Shown here: piece by piece, positions 11,313-23,918 of the stretch
How the letters are laid out: every line of letters starts with the position of its first letter
How positions within the stretch are numbered: position 1 is the first letter of the stretch
Source: Paramecium octaurelia
Lineage: Eukaryota > Ciliophora > Oligohymenophorea > Peniculida > Parameciidae
Assembly (NCBI GenBank): GCA_905182995.1
Contig: CAJJDP010000034.1
Coordinates: 186,001-250,000 of the forward strand
Length of the DNA: 64,000 nt
Reading direction: 5' to 3'
Position numbers and translations under genes: made by a program
Notes under the pieces: generated by a model
Seen by the model: only the letters and a program-made list of their open reading frames with translations
What the model was told of the DNA's origin: nothing
Databases searched by the model: none

Positions 11313-14300
11313 TCATTAATAAACAAAGTAGCCTGATGTCTTTCTCTCGATAGATTCAAACTCAATGGATTGTTTATATTCGAATCTAAACAGATCAGGG
11401 AATTCCCTCTCGATGATATCCTTCGTTTCTTGAGACACCTGCACAAACCCTTTGGCTCCCTTCGATTCCATTTTATTCGCAATCAACACATCAGGCCCAT
11501 AAATGTCGTACCTAACCAACTCTGTGCCAAGAACACCCCCAATGATGGATCCCTAATAAAGTCAAATTGATCAGACTTACAGTATGGACTCCGATTCTCA
11601 TGTCCAACGTAGGATGATTGATATGGGCTCTAACTCTTCTGATCGCATCGATCATCGCGAATCCCATTCGTACTACATTGACTGCTTCCTATGAGGGATT
11701 CCTTTGGATTCCCTTGCCGTAATCGACCATTCCCATAACAACGTAGCAATCTCCAATGGTGTAGAGTTTGAAAACGTTGTGCAGTAGACAATTCTTATCA
11801 AATTCAGTAAAGAGGTTTCTCAACATATTAACTACTTATTCAGGTTGTACTTTGCTTGAATACTCGGTAAAGCCTGCGATATCAGCAAATAGCAAGGTTA
11901 CTTCGTCAGCCTGTTCTCTTAATACACGTTTCTCCTCGTTTGGCCTGAAAAACTCTTCAAGGACCTGTTTGATAGATATAAATTAATTATACATTTTTAG
12001 GCAATAAATAATTCAATAAAAATTGGTACTTGATTGATTTTTCAATTAATTATTTGTTGACATTATAGGAATTGACATTCTTCAAAAACATGAACAATTA
12101 AATGCAAAAGGCGAATATCGAAATCACAGCACAATAATAGAATCTACTCCATGGCCAATCATTCACTATGATAGCAGCAATTGTCACTCCCAAATACAGA
12201 ACCAGGTAAACCAACTTATTTTAATGTCTAAGAACTCTATTAAGAAGAACACTTAAACAATATATGATCCCTTTGGCCATCTAAATCTCGTAATGATCAG
12301 TGATTAAGAAGCAATCCAACGCATAACTCCCAAGTAACAAATACGCTAACATCAAGAAGTATACCACATTATAAAAGGATTCGTACCTGTGGATCAGAGT
12401 GCACAATAACAAGTGCAATAGACCCACGATGACTCCAGTTATCAAATTAGCCAAGTATATCTACCCATTCAAACTCACACAAGACATTGAACTTATAAGA
12501 ACGCAAGAGCCTATAGTCAATAAATATTGAACTGCAAACGGTCTATACAGAGAGGATAGAAACTCGTAAAACTCTAATGTGACAGTGGCATCTTCATTGA
12601 ATTCCAAATACAACTTCTTTGGATTAAGAGTCAATAATAAGTTTTGACCTTAAGCATCCTCATCAACACTGTAAAGAGCCCTGATCTTATCCTTCTCCAC
12701 ATGGTATTCCATATTTAATTGATAATCGGAAACATTTAATTCACATCGAGTCTTCCTCTCCAACAATTGGATTAGATCTTGGTGTTTTTAATGTCTGTCA
12801 TCATACCCTTAAGATTAGATCCCTCCCATTATGGATTGAGAAGCATAATTTTTTGAAGACCCCCCTCCTTGATTTAATAAAGCCTGAGATTATTGGAAGA
12901 GCATCTATTATTAAAGTGATTTGTTTGGACTCTCAATAGAAATTTGCTTTTGCGTTTTTGTTACGAAGCTGTAAATTTCACTTCTCTGCTTTTTATTCAA
13001 AGTTTATGGTTAAGGATCTTCATTTCTATTGACAAGAGGTTATACTTCCCTATTAGAACCAATGCCAAGTTCTGATAGTTAATTCTCATGGACTTAATCT
13101 AAGTTTTAATAGTCCTTTGGATCTCTGAATGGTTGTTTGGGAGGTCTTTGAATCATGATTGTTTACTTTCTTTGTTTACCTCCTCTTTTTGTGTTGACAA
13201 CATAAGTAGACAATTTCCCCTTACCCTTAGCAACTACATCTCTCTAGACATACACTAATTCATATTTGTTAGTCTATCGATAAGCTTATTCAGAAATGGC
13301 AACATCCCAAGGTTCGGCTGTTGAACATATTCTACTTGCCGTATTGATGGTGTCGCCAATCAAACTGAATTAGGGTTTATGATGTCCAATGACTCCAGCA
13401 ATGACATTCCCATAATGAATACCAATTTTAATTTAGAAAGTTTCATTAGACATTACATACCTTTTCATATCCAATGCCAATGAAATTACCTTATTGACAG
13501 GATTGGACTTCTAACTGACGTGAATTTTGAGTCCAGCAGCAGCCATATAGGTTTTGCCCACTGTCTCAATTTTCTGAACTTCATGTTGTTAACAAAGTAA
13601 ATCGAATCTTCTAAATAACTTATCTAAAATGTCAACTACATTGGATTGTTCATTCTTTATTAATTGATCGAAATCAATGATGTCACAAAACAATACTGCC
13701 ACCATTCCTTGATCTTCCTGAATGTCATATTGACCAGCCTTATTGATGCGATCCCTGATAAATTGAGGAAGTAGAATAGAGAGGATGTCACTCATTATTT
13801 GATTCTCTTTATTCATATTTATTCTGCCTAAAAAGACCTCCAAAAATATGTGAATTATCCTTCTGAACGTCAAGACCAAAAGGAACAATGATGCTATGCT
13901 CATCACATATTAATTGATCAAAATATAGACATCATCTTCATTTGATTTTTTGATTAAGTAAATCGCCACGTAAATGGCAGAAAACACTTAGCTAATGACT
14001 GGTTATTCTTGGTAATGATAGATATTAACTGCCAAACTTAGTTATAACATATTGAGATTCATTCCTCCTACTGATTAATCCTGGTTGAATAGCCATATAA
14101 TTATGGAGGAGCATCGAATAAACAAGATGATGAAGTTTACTTCGAAGAAATACAATTTGTAATAGCGAGACCAACAAAACAACATAAGCAATAGCAGTGC
14201 TCCAAACATTGAAATGTAATAGTAATCAGTCCAATAGGATATTGTAAATCTATCAATGGTTAATAGGATTATGATATATGTTGCTACCTCGTAGAATAAA

Positions 14301-17300
14301 AATGTGATTGCAACTATTATTCTATAAGTGCGTACAACATATTGAAGAGTATCTTCGGTGAACTTATTTTATACCAATTGCGATTTGAATCTTAGAGTGA
14401 TTGAATTTATGGAGTTTTCAGTCTCATCAGCAAATGCTCCACTCAACATCTACTTAATGATTGGATCCATGTCTTCATCACCATTAAAGAGCTTCCTTGC
14501 AAAGTAAGAGATTTTCTCTATGGTTGCTCTGTGTAACTTGATTTGTTTAGCCAAATCACCTGAGATCTTATTATAGATTTTCAAGATCTCATCATATTCT
14601 TTGCTTGACTAGATGGCGAGAGGCATAAAAAAAGGCCTGTTAACATGATAGAGCACCAAATTAAAGATGCCATGGATTGCCACGATGAATATGAAGGAAA
14701 ATAGAATTTAAACGGATGCTGCCCATTAATAAATGATGGAGATTGAATCAAATTGAAGAGATATCAGTGTATATAATCCAAAGGTTAATCCTATGTTAAA
14801 TACAAACTATTTTTAGGTAATGTAGTTTCTTTGCACCAACTTCGAAGCATCTACAGTTAATAATAATAGAAATAGACCTGATCCTAATTCACTAGATTTC
14901 AGATCTATTCCATTTTGAGTTGATAGATCAGCATATTCTGTGTAGAGATTGATTAGCAAGGCTTGAATAAGTGGGAAGAATGTGATTCGTGCTATGTATT
15001 TACCAATCTTATTATGGTTCAACTCTAATTAATCATTTTTGAATACGAAATACATGAATTCATTGTGATTGAAATTTTCAACCTTCTCACTTATTTCACT
15101 TATTATAAAGGAGCTTGAAAGTAAAAAGAAGATATTGGAGTGAAAATTTAAGTAATCCTTAGTTATCACATCAATTTCGTCTCTAATCAATTAGGTCACG
15201 CACAATAAATAGATTATTCCAAAACTTCGGATTAATGCGAAGATTAAAATTCTCTCAAAATACAATGCTGCCTTCCTGGAATCCATTGCTATCATTTTGT
15301 GTATCAACTCAAAATCCTTAATGTAGACATCGCTGTTGTATAATGGTTCAATAAAGCCATGATCTTATTTGTGTTAACAGAATTATGATTCTTAATCCAA
15401 TTGTTTAATGGAAACTCTTCCATGTTGGAGATCTTCGAAGTTATTTTTATCATGTGGGAAGATCTATCTTCCAGATTGCATTTAAAATGTGAAATCTGAA
15501 TGATTAAATAAATTGATATCACTAAAACTGTCTCCTATGGACAATATAAATTTGTAATTCAACTTCCTGTCTTTCAATAATTTAACTAAAATCGATTTCT
15601 ATTAAGGTGTCATCCGATAACCAATGAAATTGGAGGTAAATTGAAATAGAAATTAAAAATGTTTCTTTAAATAAGCATCTCTCAAGATCTATTCTAGAGA
15701 TTCTCCACTTATTACAATTTGAAATAGTCTTATATGTAAATTCTTCTATCCACTTGAAATCCATCTTGGACTACAAGTGAATGAGCCTTTTTTATGAATT
15801 AAAGTATCTGAATGTTTTAATTCTTTCTTATTCGAATGCGATCTCAATTAACCACTCAAACTTTATAACAATTGTTTTAATTATAAGAATAATTCATCCT
15901 AAGTTTTTGCTTAGATATGAACCACTGTGTCATTTTGATTTAACAATTGAACCCTATAGGCTATTGGTAACACTTTCTCATAATTGTCTCCACTAACTAT
16001 CCAACATGGGAGTCCCAATTACTTGATATAATTCAAGGTTGGAGTCACATTCTTATTGACTTTTTCCTGCACTCCAATCACACTTACAAGATCACAATTC
16101 TTTTCGAATTCATGCATCAAAAACTAATACTCATGCATGAATTCAATTTTATTTGATTGAATGTCTAATAATTTATTGGCTTCTTTAATGAAAGTCAGCA
16201 TTTAGGCTTCAGTCATTAAACTTCTGTAAAACAAGACTGGTCTGCTACCTTAGACTTGTAAGTCCTTAATCATTAGATCTAGTTTAGCCACTTAATCCTT
16301 CTCTAAAGACAAACAGCCTATCATATCTAAACTGTCATCTCTTAAATATTATAAATATTGAGAGTCTTCATTCTCTAATCCTAGTTTGGTGCATAATTCT
16401 TCTTGCAACTTGATAATAATACTAAATTTTCTGGAATTAAACGAATGCAAAGACATGACATCAATTAAATAAATCTCTTCGCCATCCTGAATTACATACC
16501 TCATTTGATTTTCCTATTTGCTCCTACAAATGAATTTAAAACCATAATGTTTGCACAAATATAACTACTGCTTATCCAATTCTGAGCTATATTCATAGAA
16601 GAACGAGTCATCACTTTTTTAATACAGCGATCTTGTATTCTAACATACTACTAAAGCAAACATGGCTTCAAAATAATGAGGTTTGAATTCATCATCTTAA
16701 ATTCTCCGAATCAAAGTGATTTCATTTCCAGAAAACTCTACTTCTGAGACTATTTCTAAATTTGATGGAATTCTTGGAGCATGGAACTTTTAACTACCTC
16801 TTTGGTAAGTCAATTATCTTTTGCTTTCATGGAGACTGTTGACAACGAGACTGCTGCCTCTTGCTAAAGATTACTTTTGGATTTAGGCTCCTTCTGCACT
16901 TTGATCAAATTGACTGCTGAGTTAAGATTCAGGTCTGAATCTGGGAGGTTAAGTACGATGCAACTCATCATAAGGAGGATGATCATCATCCAAATCTTCC
17001 ATTTTGAAATTCACCTCTTCAATATTATTACATTTAATCATGGGAGTAGATTCAGGTTCTAATCTTTCATCGATTGGTTGATTCAATTCCTGTCTCATTT
17101 TGGTTTACTTGAGTGCATTTTGAAATTCCTTTTCTGCAAATGCTTTGTATCTCAATTTGTAGAGGGAATCAAAGATGAAGATCCATTTGATCTTAAAATT
17201 AGGCATGGTCAAAGTTCCAGTTTTATCAATCAGGACATGGTTTATCAATGATAAATTGGAAATCGGAGAATAATTCACTTGCAAATGATTTAATTTGATG

Positions 17301-18628
17301 TGTGCATTATCCAATAAGGGATTGATTTCTTTGAGTGGGTGTTTTGGGTTGCCTTTTTCCTTCAGGAATAAGTAATTATTGTACAACATTTAAGTGAAAT
17401 AAAGTAGGTCAATCAGAAAGTAAAAATAAAGAGGCAATAAACCAGAATAGTTTATTAATTAAAATTCTAAATTGTTATGATTTTCACCATAATATTCAAT
17501 AGTATACTAAATCACACTGAGCAGGATTAAAGACAGTATGGCTATAAGGAAGTACAAATTCGCCTTTTATTCAAAATAGCCATACTTTTCTACATGTTTA
17601 AATGACTTATAGCATCTGCAATCAAGACCAACTGAGAGAATGACTCCAAACAAGTACAAGTCATTTAAGAGCAATTGTTCTCTGAAGAAGATGTTTTCTT
17701 TGTTTATTTCCAAAGGTTTTGGATCCTTCTTCAATTTAACCATACCCTTATAATATTGATCCGAGTCAGTCTAATCATATCTAATAACCCCATTTAAAAT
17801 AGTGCGATAATCAAGCAATTGTATTTTGTGTTCTTTCGATATTGTAGTCAAGGGACAAGCTCTTTTTCTAACTTCATTTGTATTCCCACTCATCACAGTA
17901 TTGCTAGCCATACTAACTGATTGGCCCATGTCCAAAATTAAGACATCGGCAGGACATATTTCATTATTTTTTAAATATATGATATCGCCTACTTAGAGTT
18001 AATCCCATCGTTTCATGGTAAATAAAGGAATTCTAGATTATTTGTCCTATCGATAGGTCACAGTATCTATGCTTACTTTTCTCATACAAATGTCCTTTTG
18101 GTAATTGTTGTTATTAACCAAGTTTTCGTGCTCAACAATATTCTAATTTAGGGATTTCCTTGCTCCCAATTTAATTAAATTTTAGGATGCAACATTTTAG
18201 ACATTTTTTTTTAAATCAGCGAACACGGTTGCTTAACGAGAGTTGACTATTTCATCACGTTTCCGCTTTTGAGTATCGAAGTACAATTCAATTATGATGT
18301 GTATTGAAAATGTTAATAGTAGTGAAATTAGATAGTTGTAGTCTAATTAGATCATGTTGATGACAAATAAGTACAAATTCAGTAATCGCTTAAAAAATTT
18401 AATTATCAACACATATAAACAGTTAGTTAATGTGTATCGACTTGTCCTAACCAAATTTAATTGGTTTTCGTTTCCTCTCACATTCACACTCTCTCCATTT
18501 TCCAAAACAATCTATTGATAGATGATTCATACCTTCTTTGAGTACTGTTAATTCTCATGCAAATGATCGTTATTAGTCTAAGGAACTTCTGATTTGAATA
18601 TTGAAGACAATCTTCTCAAAAGACCCAT
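11313..18628 (-). CDS. guanylyl cyclase fused to an N-terminal P4-ATPase-like module
   Basis: Starts at ATG 18628 (MGLLRRLSSIF) and ends at TGA 11315-11313, at least 2,300 codons with few introns. The N-terminal half is P4-ATPase-like: NVRGNENQLNLVRTSRYT, the pre-A PADVLIL, the phosphorylation motif IDKTGTLTM, an SGDN nucleotide motif and a GDSFSDIN hinge. Membrane spans follow, then cyclase C1, a second multi-span region and C2. C1 has KIETVG (Glu) and QFSLIGDTINTASR (Ser, then Asn/Arg), the base-binding and transition-state half. C2 has FADIAGFTEYS and YTIGDCY, the metal-binding half. This inverted C1/C2 order with E and S specificity residues is the architecture described for Paramecium and Tetrahymena guanylyl cyclases. 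A 28-nt intron interrupts C2 (HT|GSIIGG). The DGET motif reads SGNT. Confidence 0.93.
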
Positions 18629-18647
18629 TATAATAAAATTAATAAAT

Positions 18648-19090
18648 TCATTTCATATGAATAGTCCTCAATCTCTCCTTGAATTACTTATCGATCTGAC
18701 TCTTCTCCTACTCCAACTACAACAACTGCTGCTACTCCTTCTCTCTCAATTGATTCTTCCACTGATTCTACTCAATCTCTAATTGGTCCTCTCATTTACT
18801 CCTCAATTCGTACCTACTTAATCTGAAGCTACCTAATGGACCTCTGGAATCTCGCATCCAATTCCTTCGCTAATCCCACAAGTTCTTCGACTGGCAAAGT
18901 CAATTGCTTCGATGATTGCAAATTTGAATTCTCCTACTATTGAAATTTAAGGATGTCATCCAACTTAGATGAGACGTATTCGACATCTAAATTGATCTCA
19001 ATCTCTACATTGCTAATTTTGAGCCTGTTTCAACTGCTCATCGATTTCCTCCTATTATTTAGTGATCTGTTCAATATATAGCTTTTCCAT
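18648..19090 (-). CDS. small coiled-coil protein, 131 aa
   Basis: ATG 19090 (MEKLYIEQITKQQEEIDEQL) to TGA 18650-18648. Two introns (22 and 25 nt), each removing an in-frame TGA, leave 131 residues. Almost the whole protein is predicted coiled coil, rich in Glu, Gln, Lys and Leu, with a short hydrophobic LTLPVEELVGLAKEL interruption. No family assigned. Its stop is only 19 bp upstream of the cyclase start on the same strand. The cyclase promoter must therefore lie inside this gene or in that tiny gap. A structural or cytoskeletal role is a guess from composition only. Confidence 0.7.
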
Positions 19091-19120
19091 TATTTAATAA
19101 TTATATATATATATATATAT

Positions 19121-20458
19121 TCATAATTTAATCCAAGCATCAACTTATTCCAAAACGCGAGTCAGCTTAATAATAAGATCAGCTATGCATTAAGCGTCCT
19201 TTCTCTCAAAATAAGGATCCAAGTTATGAGTCAATTTATAATTGGGAATGGCCTTGTTCAGTTCCAGAAACTGGTAGTTCACCAATTGTCGATTGGGACT
19301 GAGATGATTCAACATCACTGGCAATTGATTTGTACTTCGAGTCTTGATTTTGCTATCCAAAAGATGAAGACTCCTATGTTGGAATATAATGTTCTTTCTG
19401 ATTGGGTGATTGATGAGACTTTTCCTCTTGCCATCCTAAACCAACTGGTCCATTTTTTGTATTGCAACCTTATTGGGAAGAGTGTCGTCATCATTGAATA
19501 TCAATTCGAATCCCTCCGCATCACTAGATACATTGATCTCATGATGTTCTACCAATCCGTAATTCTTCTTGCCCTTCCCAATTGACCCCTGCTCCAATTT
19601 CCTGATGCCCAGCACTCTCAAAGAAGAGTGAGGTAACTTGAATTAGCATTTGAATGTGATACCAAAATGGCTCCGTTTACCATTCTCTCGTGAAAGATTG
19701 TGGCCTTGTCGATGTCTCCCTCTTAGAAGAAGTACTTCCCCAAATACTCGTAAGCCTTCAACTCGTGATCCTTCTTGTTTAATTTCCAACTGCACATCAA
19801 ATATTTGGTAAAGTAAATTTTGGCTTGTCGGTTTCGTAATTTAAAAAAGCAGATGCCCAAGAGTTTGTAGGCGAACAATTTATATTTTAATAAATGCTCG
19901 TTGTCAGACATCCTCTTGACTATTTTGGCCAAGATTATACTGAAGTAGAGCAATTTATAATAGCACACTACCTTCGCTAATTTTAGGTAGATGAATATTT
20001 TCAAGTCTATAATTACTTGTGTGAGATCATACCTGGAATCTTGGATTTCAACACTTAATTGCTTATTTCATTGATTATTTTTATCGCTTAATCTCGATCC
20101 TTCCGTTCTAAAAATAATTAATATAATTGTATCAGAGTGTTTTGGATGATACCTCTGTTTTATTACAACATCTCAGCACTCATGATAGAAGGATACAAAC
20201 TTACATCATCTATTATTGCTTTTCCGGATGTCTTATCTCCTCCTTGATCTTGTCAATCTCCTCCTGAAATGCTAATTTTATATTTGAGATCATTAGAGCT
20301 TCTTTTAAAGCATTCCTTACTCTGACCGTTTGTCTACAAGTTAATTCACCTCTGAATCGCGAGTCATTAGTAGACTGCAGCTGATCCTGACTGGTTTCTG
20401 TCTAAATGTGTCCCGAATTCTTCGGTAAGCGCAATTAATTTCTTGATCTTACTTTCAT
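19121..20458 (-). CDS. helical-repeat (TPR-like) protein, 419 aa
   Basis: ATG 20458 to TGA 19123-19121 with three 26-nt introns gives 419 residues in one frame. The N-terminal ~60 residues are polar. From about residue 90 to 240 there are paired helices with TPR-like spacing of small, aromatic and Leu residues. Examples are LLKYKLFAYKLLGICFFKLR, QAKIYFTKYLMCSWKL, ELKAYEYLGKYFFQEGDIDKA and TIFHERMV; the step YEYLGKYFFQEGDIDKA closely resembles a TPR. TPR proteins are scaffolds for protein complexes. The C-terminal ~150 residues are unrecognised. The head faces the SAE1-like gene 118 bp away in divergent orientation. Confidence 0.7.
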
Positions 20459-20576
20459 ATTTTGATAAATTAATATAATTTGCAATTAACTCTACATTTT
20501 CGATTAACATTCAAAAATCGACTTTTGCCTAAACCAAAAACATTAATTATTATAGAATTTGTTAATAAATATACTG

Positions 20577-21697
20577 ATGGCCGAACATATCCCACAAGAG
20601 AGAGCCCTTACAGAGGAGGAAAGACAAAAATACGACCGAGCAGGATTTATTGGGCACCAAGTCCAAAAAAGGTAATACTGCCAAGTGTTATAATAGACTA
20701 TTAGCCTCCAACATATTAATTGTAAATATGACAGGGAGCAACACAGAATTAGCCAAAAATCTCATATTAGCAGGTGCCAATATCACCATTGTGGACAACG
20801 AGATAATCAATGAAAGGGACACTGATACCAATTTCATTTTTACAAAATAATTATTAGGATAAAAAGTACTCTATTTATTAGACATCATTTTAGAGGGGTT
20901 AAATAGCTCAAGAAGAACTCAAGTTGATAAATCCTTTGGTAAAAATAGATTGGCTCCAGGAATTCCCAAGTCCAGACAAACTCATTAGACACAATGGAAT
21001 AGTCACATCCACCACAGATTTTGAAGAAATGATCAAGTATGACAAATTGTCAAGGGAAATCAATATCCCTTATTACAATCTAGTGTGTTGTGGATACTAT
21101 GGGTTTATGTATATAGGTTTGGGCTCCAAATTCACATATGAAAGAGAGAAAAAAGTGGTTATGCAGATTGTGTTTGGGAAGAAATTGCAAGAGTAGGATA
21201 GGTACAGAGAATTTGAAGAAGTCATTGCTCATTCTGTTTCATTAGAGGAGACATTGAATTACAATTACAAACCTTAAGGAATGTTGACCAACACCATTTA
21301 TTATTGTCTTTTGATGATGAAAAAAGCACAAGAAATTCCAGAGTTGAAAGCATATGATCCCTACCAACCAAATGACGAGTTATTGGACAAATTCACCTAA
21401 ATTGGCAAGGACATCTATAAGGCTGCAAACGGCAAGGATGCTACTGAAGAATAAGCAAATACATTCAGGGATTTTGCAAGACTTTATGGAGTTGACTATT
21501 GTCCAGTGTATTCTGTTGTAGGTAGTGTGGCTTCATAGGAATTAATAATTTCAACTAGTAGAATTAACGAGCCAGCTCTGAATTGGTTTTGCTATGATAG
21601 TGTGTAATCATATGGTTAAGTGGAGGTGATTTAGGATGTGTCATCCTTCCAAATTAGGGATTTACCAGAGAGAAAACAATTAATTCCCAAAGAATGA
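20577..21697 (+). CDS. SAE1: SUMO-activating enzyme subunit 1 (AOS1/SAE1)-like, ThiF fold
   Basis: ATG 20577 to TGA 21695-21697; introns of 25 and 28 nt give 355 residues. LTEEERQKYDRAGFIGHQVQKRLLASNILIV matches the opening of E1-like ThiF proteins of the AOS1/ULA1 class. ELAKNLILAGANITIVDNE follows, aligned with the Rossmann segment. There is no catalytic Cys domain and no ubiquitin-fold domain, as expected for the small partner of a split E1; UBA2 would supply both. The usual glycine-rich loop is degenerate here (NMTGSNTELA instead of GxGxxG-like). SUMO E1 is the best fit, but the NEDD8 E1 regulatory subunit cannot be ruled out without a search. Confidence 0.75.
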
Positions 21698-21810
21698 AAT
21701 ATATATTAAAATTTTTATGAATATTTTTAAAGTTTTTTGGTATGAATAAACAGTTTTACTATTTATACGCGTGATTAAAAAGTACGCAACATTATTATAA
21801 AAAATATAAA

Positions 21811-23885
21811 ATGTCAGCAACTTAAACTTAACATTTGATTTTTGGGTCAACTTGGCCCCAGGAAAATATGATCATCAAGTACTGTTCTCTACAATAGAGT
21901 TTTTAGAAAGTTCCTATCGACACTGCATTGAAGGTATATAAATTTTAAATCATTCCTAGATCAATAATTGGTCATGTGCCATTCCTTACAAAGATAATGA
22001 GATTCTAATAACAGGAGGGTTGGGAAATACCAATAAAATAATCTCAAATGATGTCTATCTATTTAATACACAAACTAATTAGGTAAGGAATGTAACGCAT
22101 TTTAGTTAAGCCAATTTAGTTAATTTACCCAATCTAGATATGTTCATCAATGCGTAAGCCATAATGATAAAGTATACGTATTGGGAGGAAGACAATATGG
22201 CCCAGATTTTGAGAGTGTTCTATCACATTGTGAAGTCTATGAAGGAGGTGCGTGGAAGGTATTTCTATTTGAATTATTATAGACCATTTCGCCTATGACC
22301 AAGAGAAGATCTAATTTTGGAGTATTCATATACAATGATCAAATCTATTGTATCGGAGGATTCGATGGAAAAAAAAATACAAAGTCTCTTGAATATTATG
22401 ATGAAGTCAAAAACATTTGGGTTAGGAGTAAAGTAAGGATGCCAAGAGGTTTGGCAGGATTTCACTTGATTCCATTGGAAAATGAAAAAATAATGATTGT
22501 TGGAGGAATGACATTATAAGGACCATCCTAAGCGTGCATTGTCTTAAACCTTAAGAGTATTTATAATCTATTATACCCCCTTAGATAATACTTGTGTCTC
22601 ATACTCATAATTGAATTAAATTCGATCTCTATTTCACATGTTCAGAGATGAATTTGGTAATTATATAGTATATGGTGGAATGAATAAATAAAACACTTTT
22701 GAATTATTCAATTATGAGAATAAAATCTGGGAGGAGTTTCTGATAAATATGGATGAAAATGCTTAAGAAATCTTTAATTAGAATTTGAGAGGAATGTCCT
22801 CGGTCCAATAGGTTTGTAGAGTAGAAAACATCTAATAACTTATGTAATAAAAATAAGAATTGCAACTCTAACCAGATGATGTAGTTTTTATGTTTGGAAA
22901 CGATGAGTATCCATTTATACTCCCAATTCCTAAATAACCAACTGAAAGTTTGAGTCCTTTGGAAGTTCCTACTTAATTGTGTATGTATTCGTACATGAGT
23001 GTCTGCTCTATTGATGCCGAATTGCCAAATTGTAGATAAATTCTATTAGCTGGTGGCATTGATTCTAAAATTTCATAAATTAATAAGAAGGCCTATTTAG
23101 TTACAATAATATTCCCAGAAATGAAGGTTAAGGTCAAGAAAGTTGGAAAGTTGAGTTATCATAGATATGCAGCCTCTTGTGTTTACAACGCTCCATATGT
23201 CTATTTCATAGGAGGAAGAGGATATCAGAATGATGTATTATCATTACACAGTACTGTGGAGAGATTCAATATTGATGAAGAGGAATGGGATTAAATTGCT
23301 CCCTTGAATGAGGCAAAATGTTCAATGACTGCTAATGTAATTGGAGAGAAAATCTATGTCTTTGGAGGGTACATTGGTGAAGGTAAACTTTTATAATATA
23401 TGCTTAGGACAAATTTCTCATAAGATAGAGTGCTATAATGAATAATCTTAGGAATGGGATGTATTGAATATTGAATTGCCATTCTCATTGGAAGGATTAT
23501 CGTCCATAGTTATAGATGATTAAGACTTATTCATCTTTGGAGGCAAAGGATTTGAAGGTAGCAAGAAAGAAATCATACGATTCAATCTGGATGATTTAGA
23601 ATCGAACCAGAATGTGTCAGGGTATTCAATATATCAATAATCAATAGACAAATAGTGGGAACACTTTAGCATTCTAGATCATTGCCGAAACCAATTTTAC
23701 TTGACGATAAAAATGTACTGATTATTGGAGGCTATTTCTTTGACAACCCTGAAATTAATTTTGGAGAGATGTTTAACTTAGACAATCCTGAAGATTCCAA
23801 CAATGAATATGCCAATTAAATAGAACTAGCAATCATCTAGATGGGAGCCAACGATTCTATCAACTTATTCAGCATAACTAATTGA
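21811..23885 (+). CDS. Kelch-repeat protein
   Basis: ATG 21811 to TGA 23883-23885. The first introns are 26 nt (21934-21959) and ~23 nt. At least one more lies at GGYIGE|GTAAAC. About ten blade-like units end in double glycines: ITGGLGN, YVLGGRQ, YCIGGFDG, MIVGGMTL, VYGGMN, LLAGGID, YFIGGRG, YVFGGYIG, IFGGKGF and IIGGYFF. That is enough for one complete six- or seven-bladed propeller plus extra units, or two propellers. Kelch propellers bind protein partners. No BTB or F-box is seen at the N-terminus, so it is not an obvious ubiquitin-ligase adaptor. I treat the whole span as one gene, although a division near 22.6-22.9 kb cannot be excluded. Confidence 0.8.
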
Positions 23886-23918
23886 AACTATTAATTATAT
23901 ATATATATTAATTATAAA

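Noticed and set aside
18594-18782. Plus-strand leucine-rich open frame
   Set aside because: It is the antisense shadow of Gln/Glu coiled-coil codons in the minus-strand genes at 18648-19090 and the cyclase 5' end.
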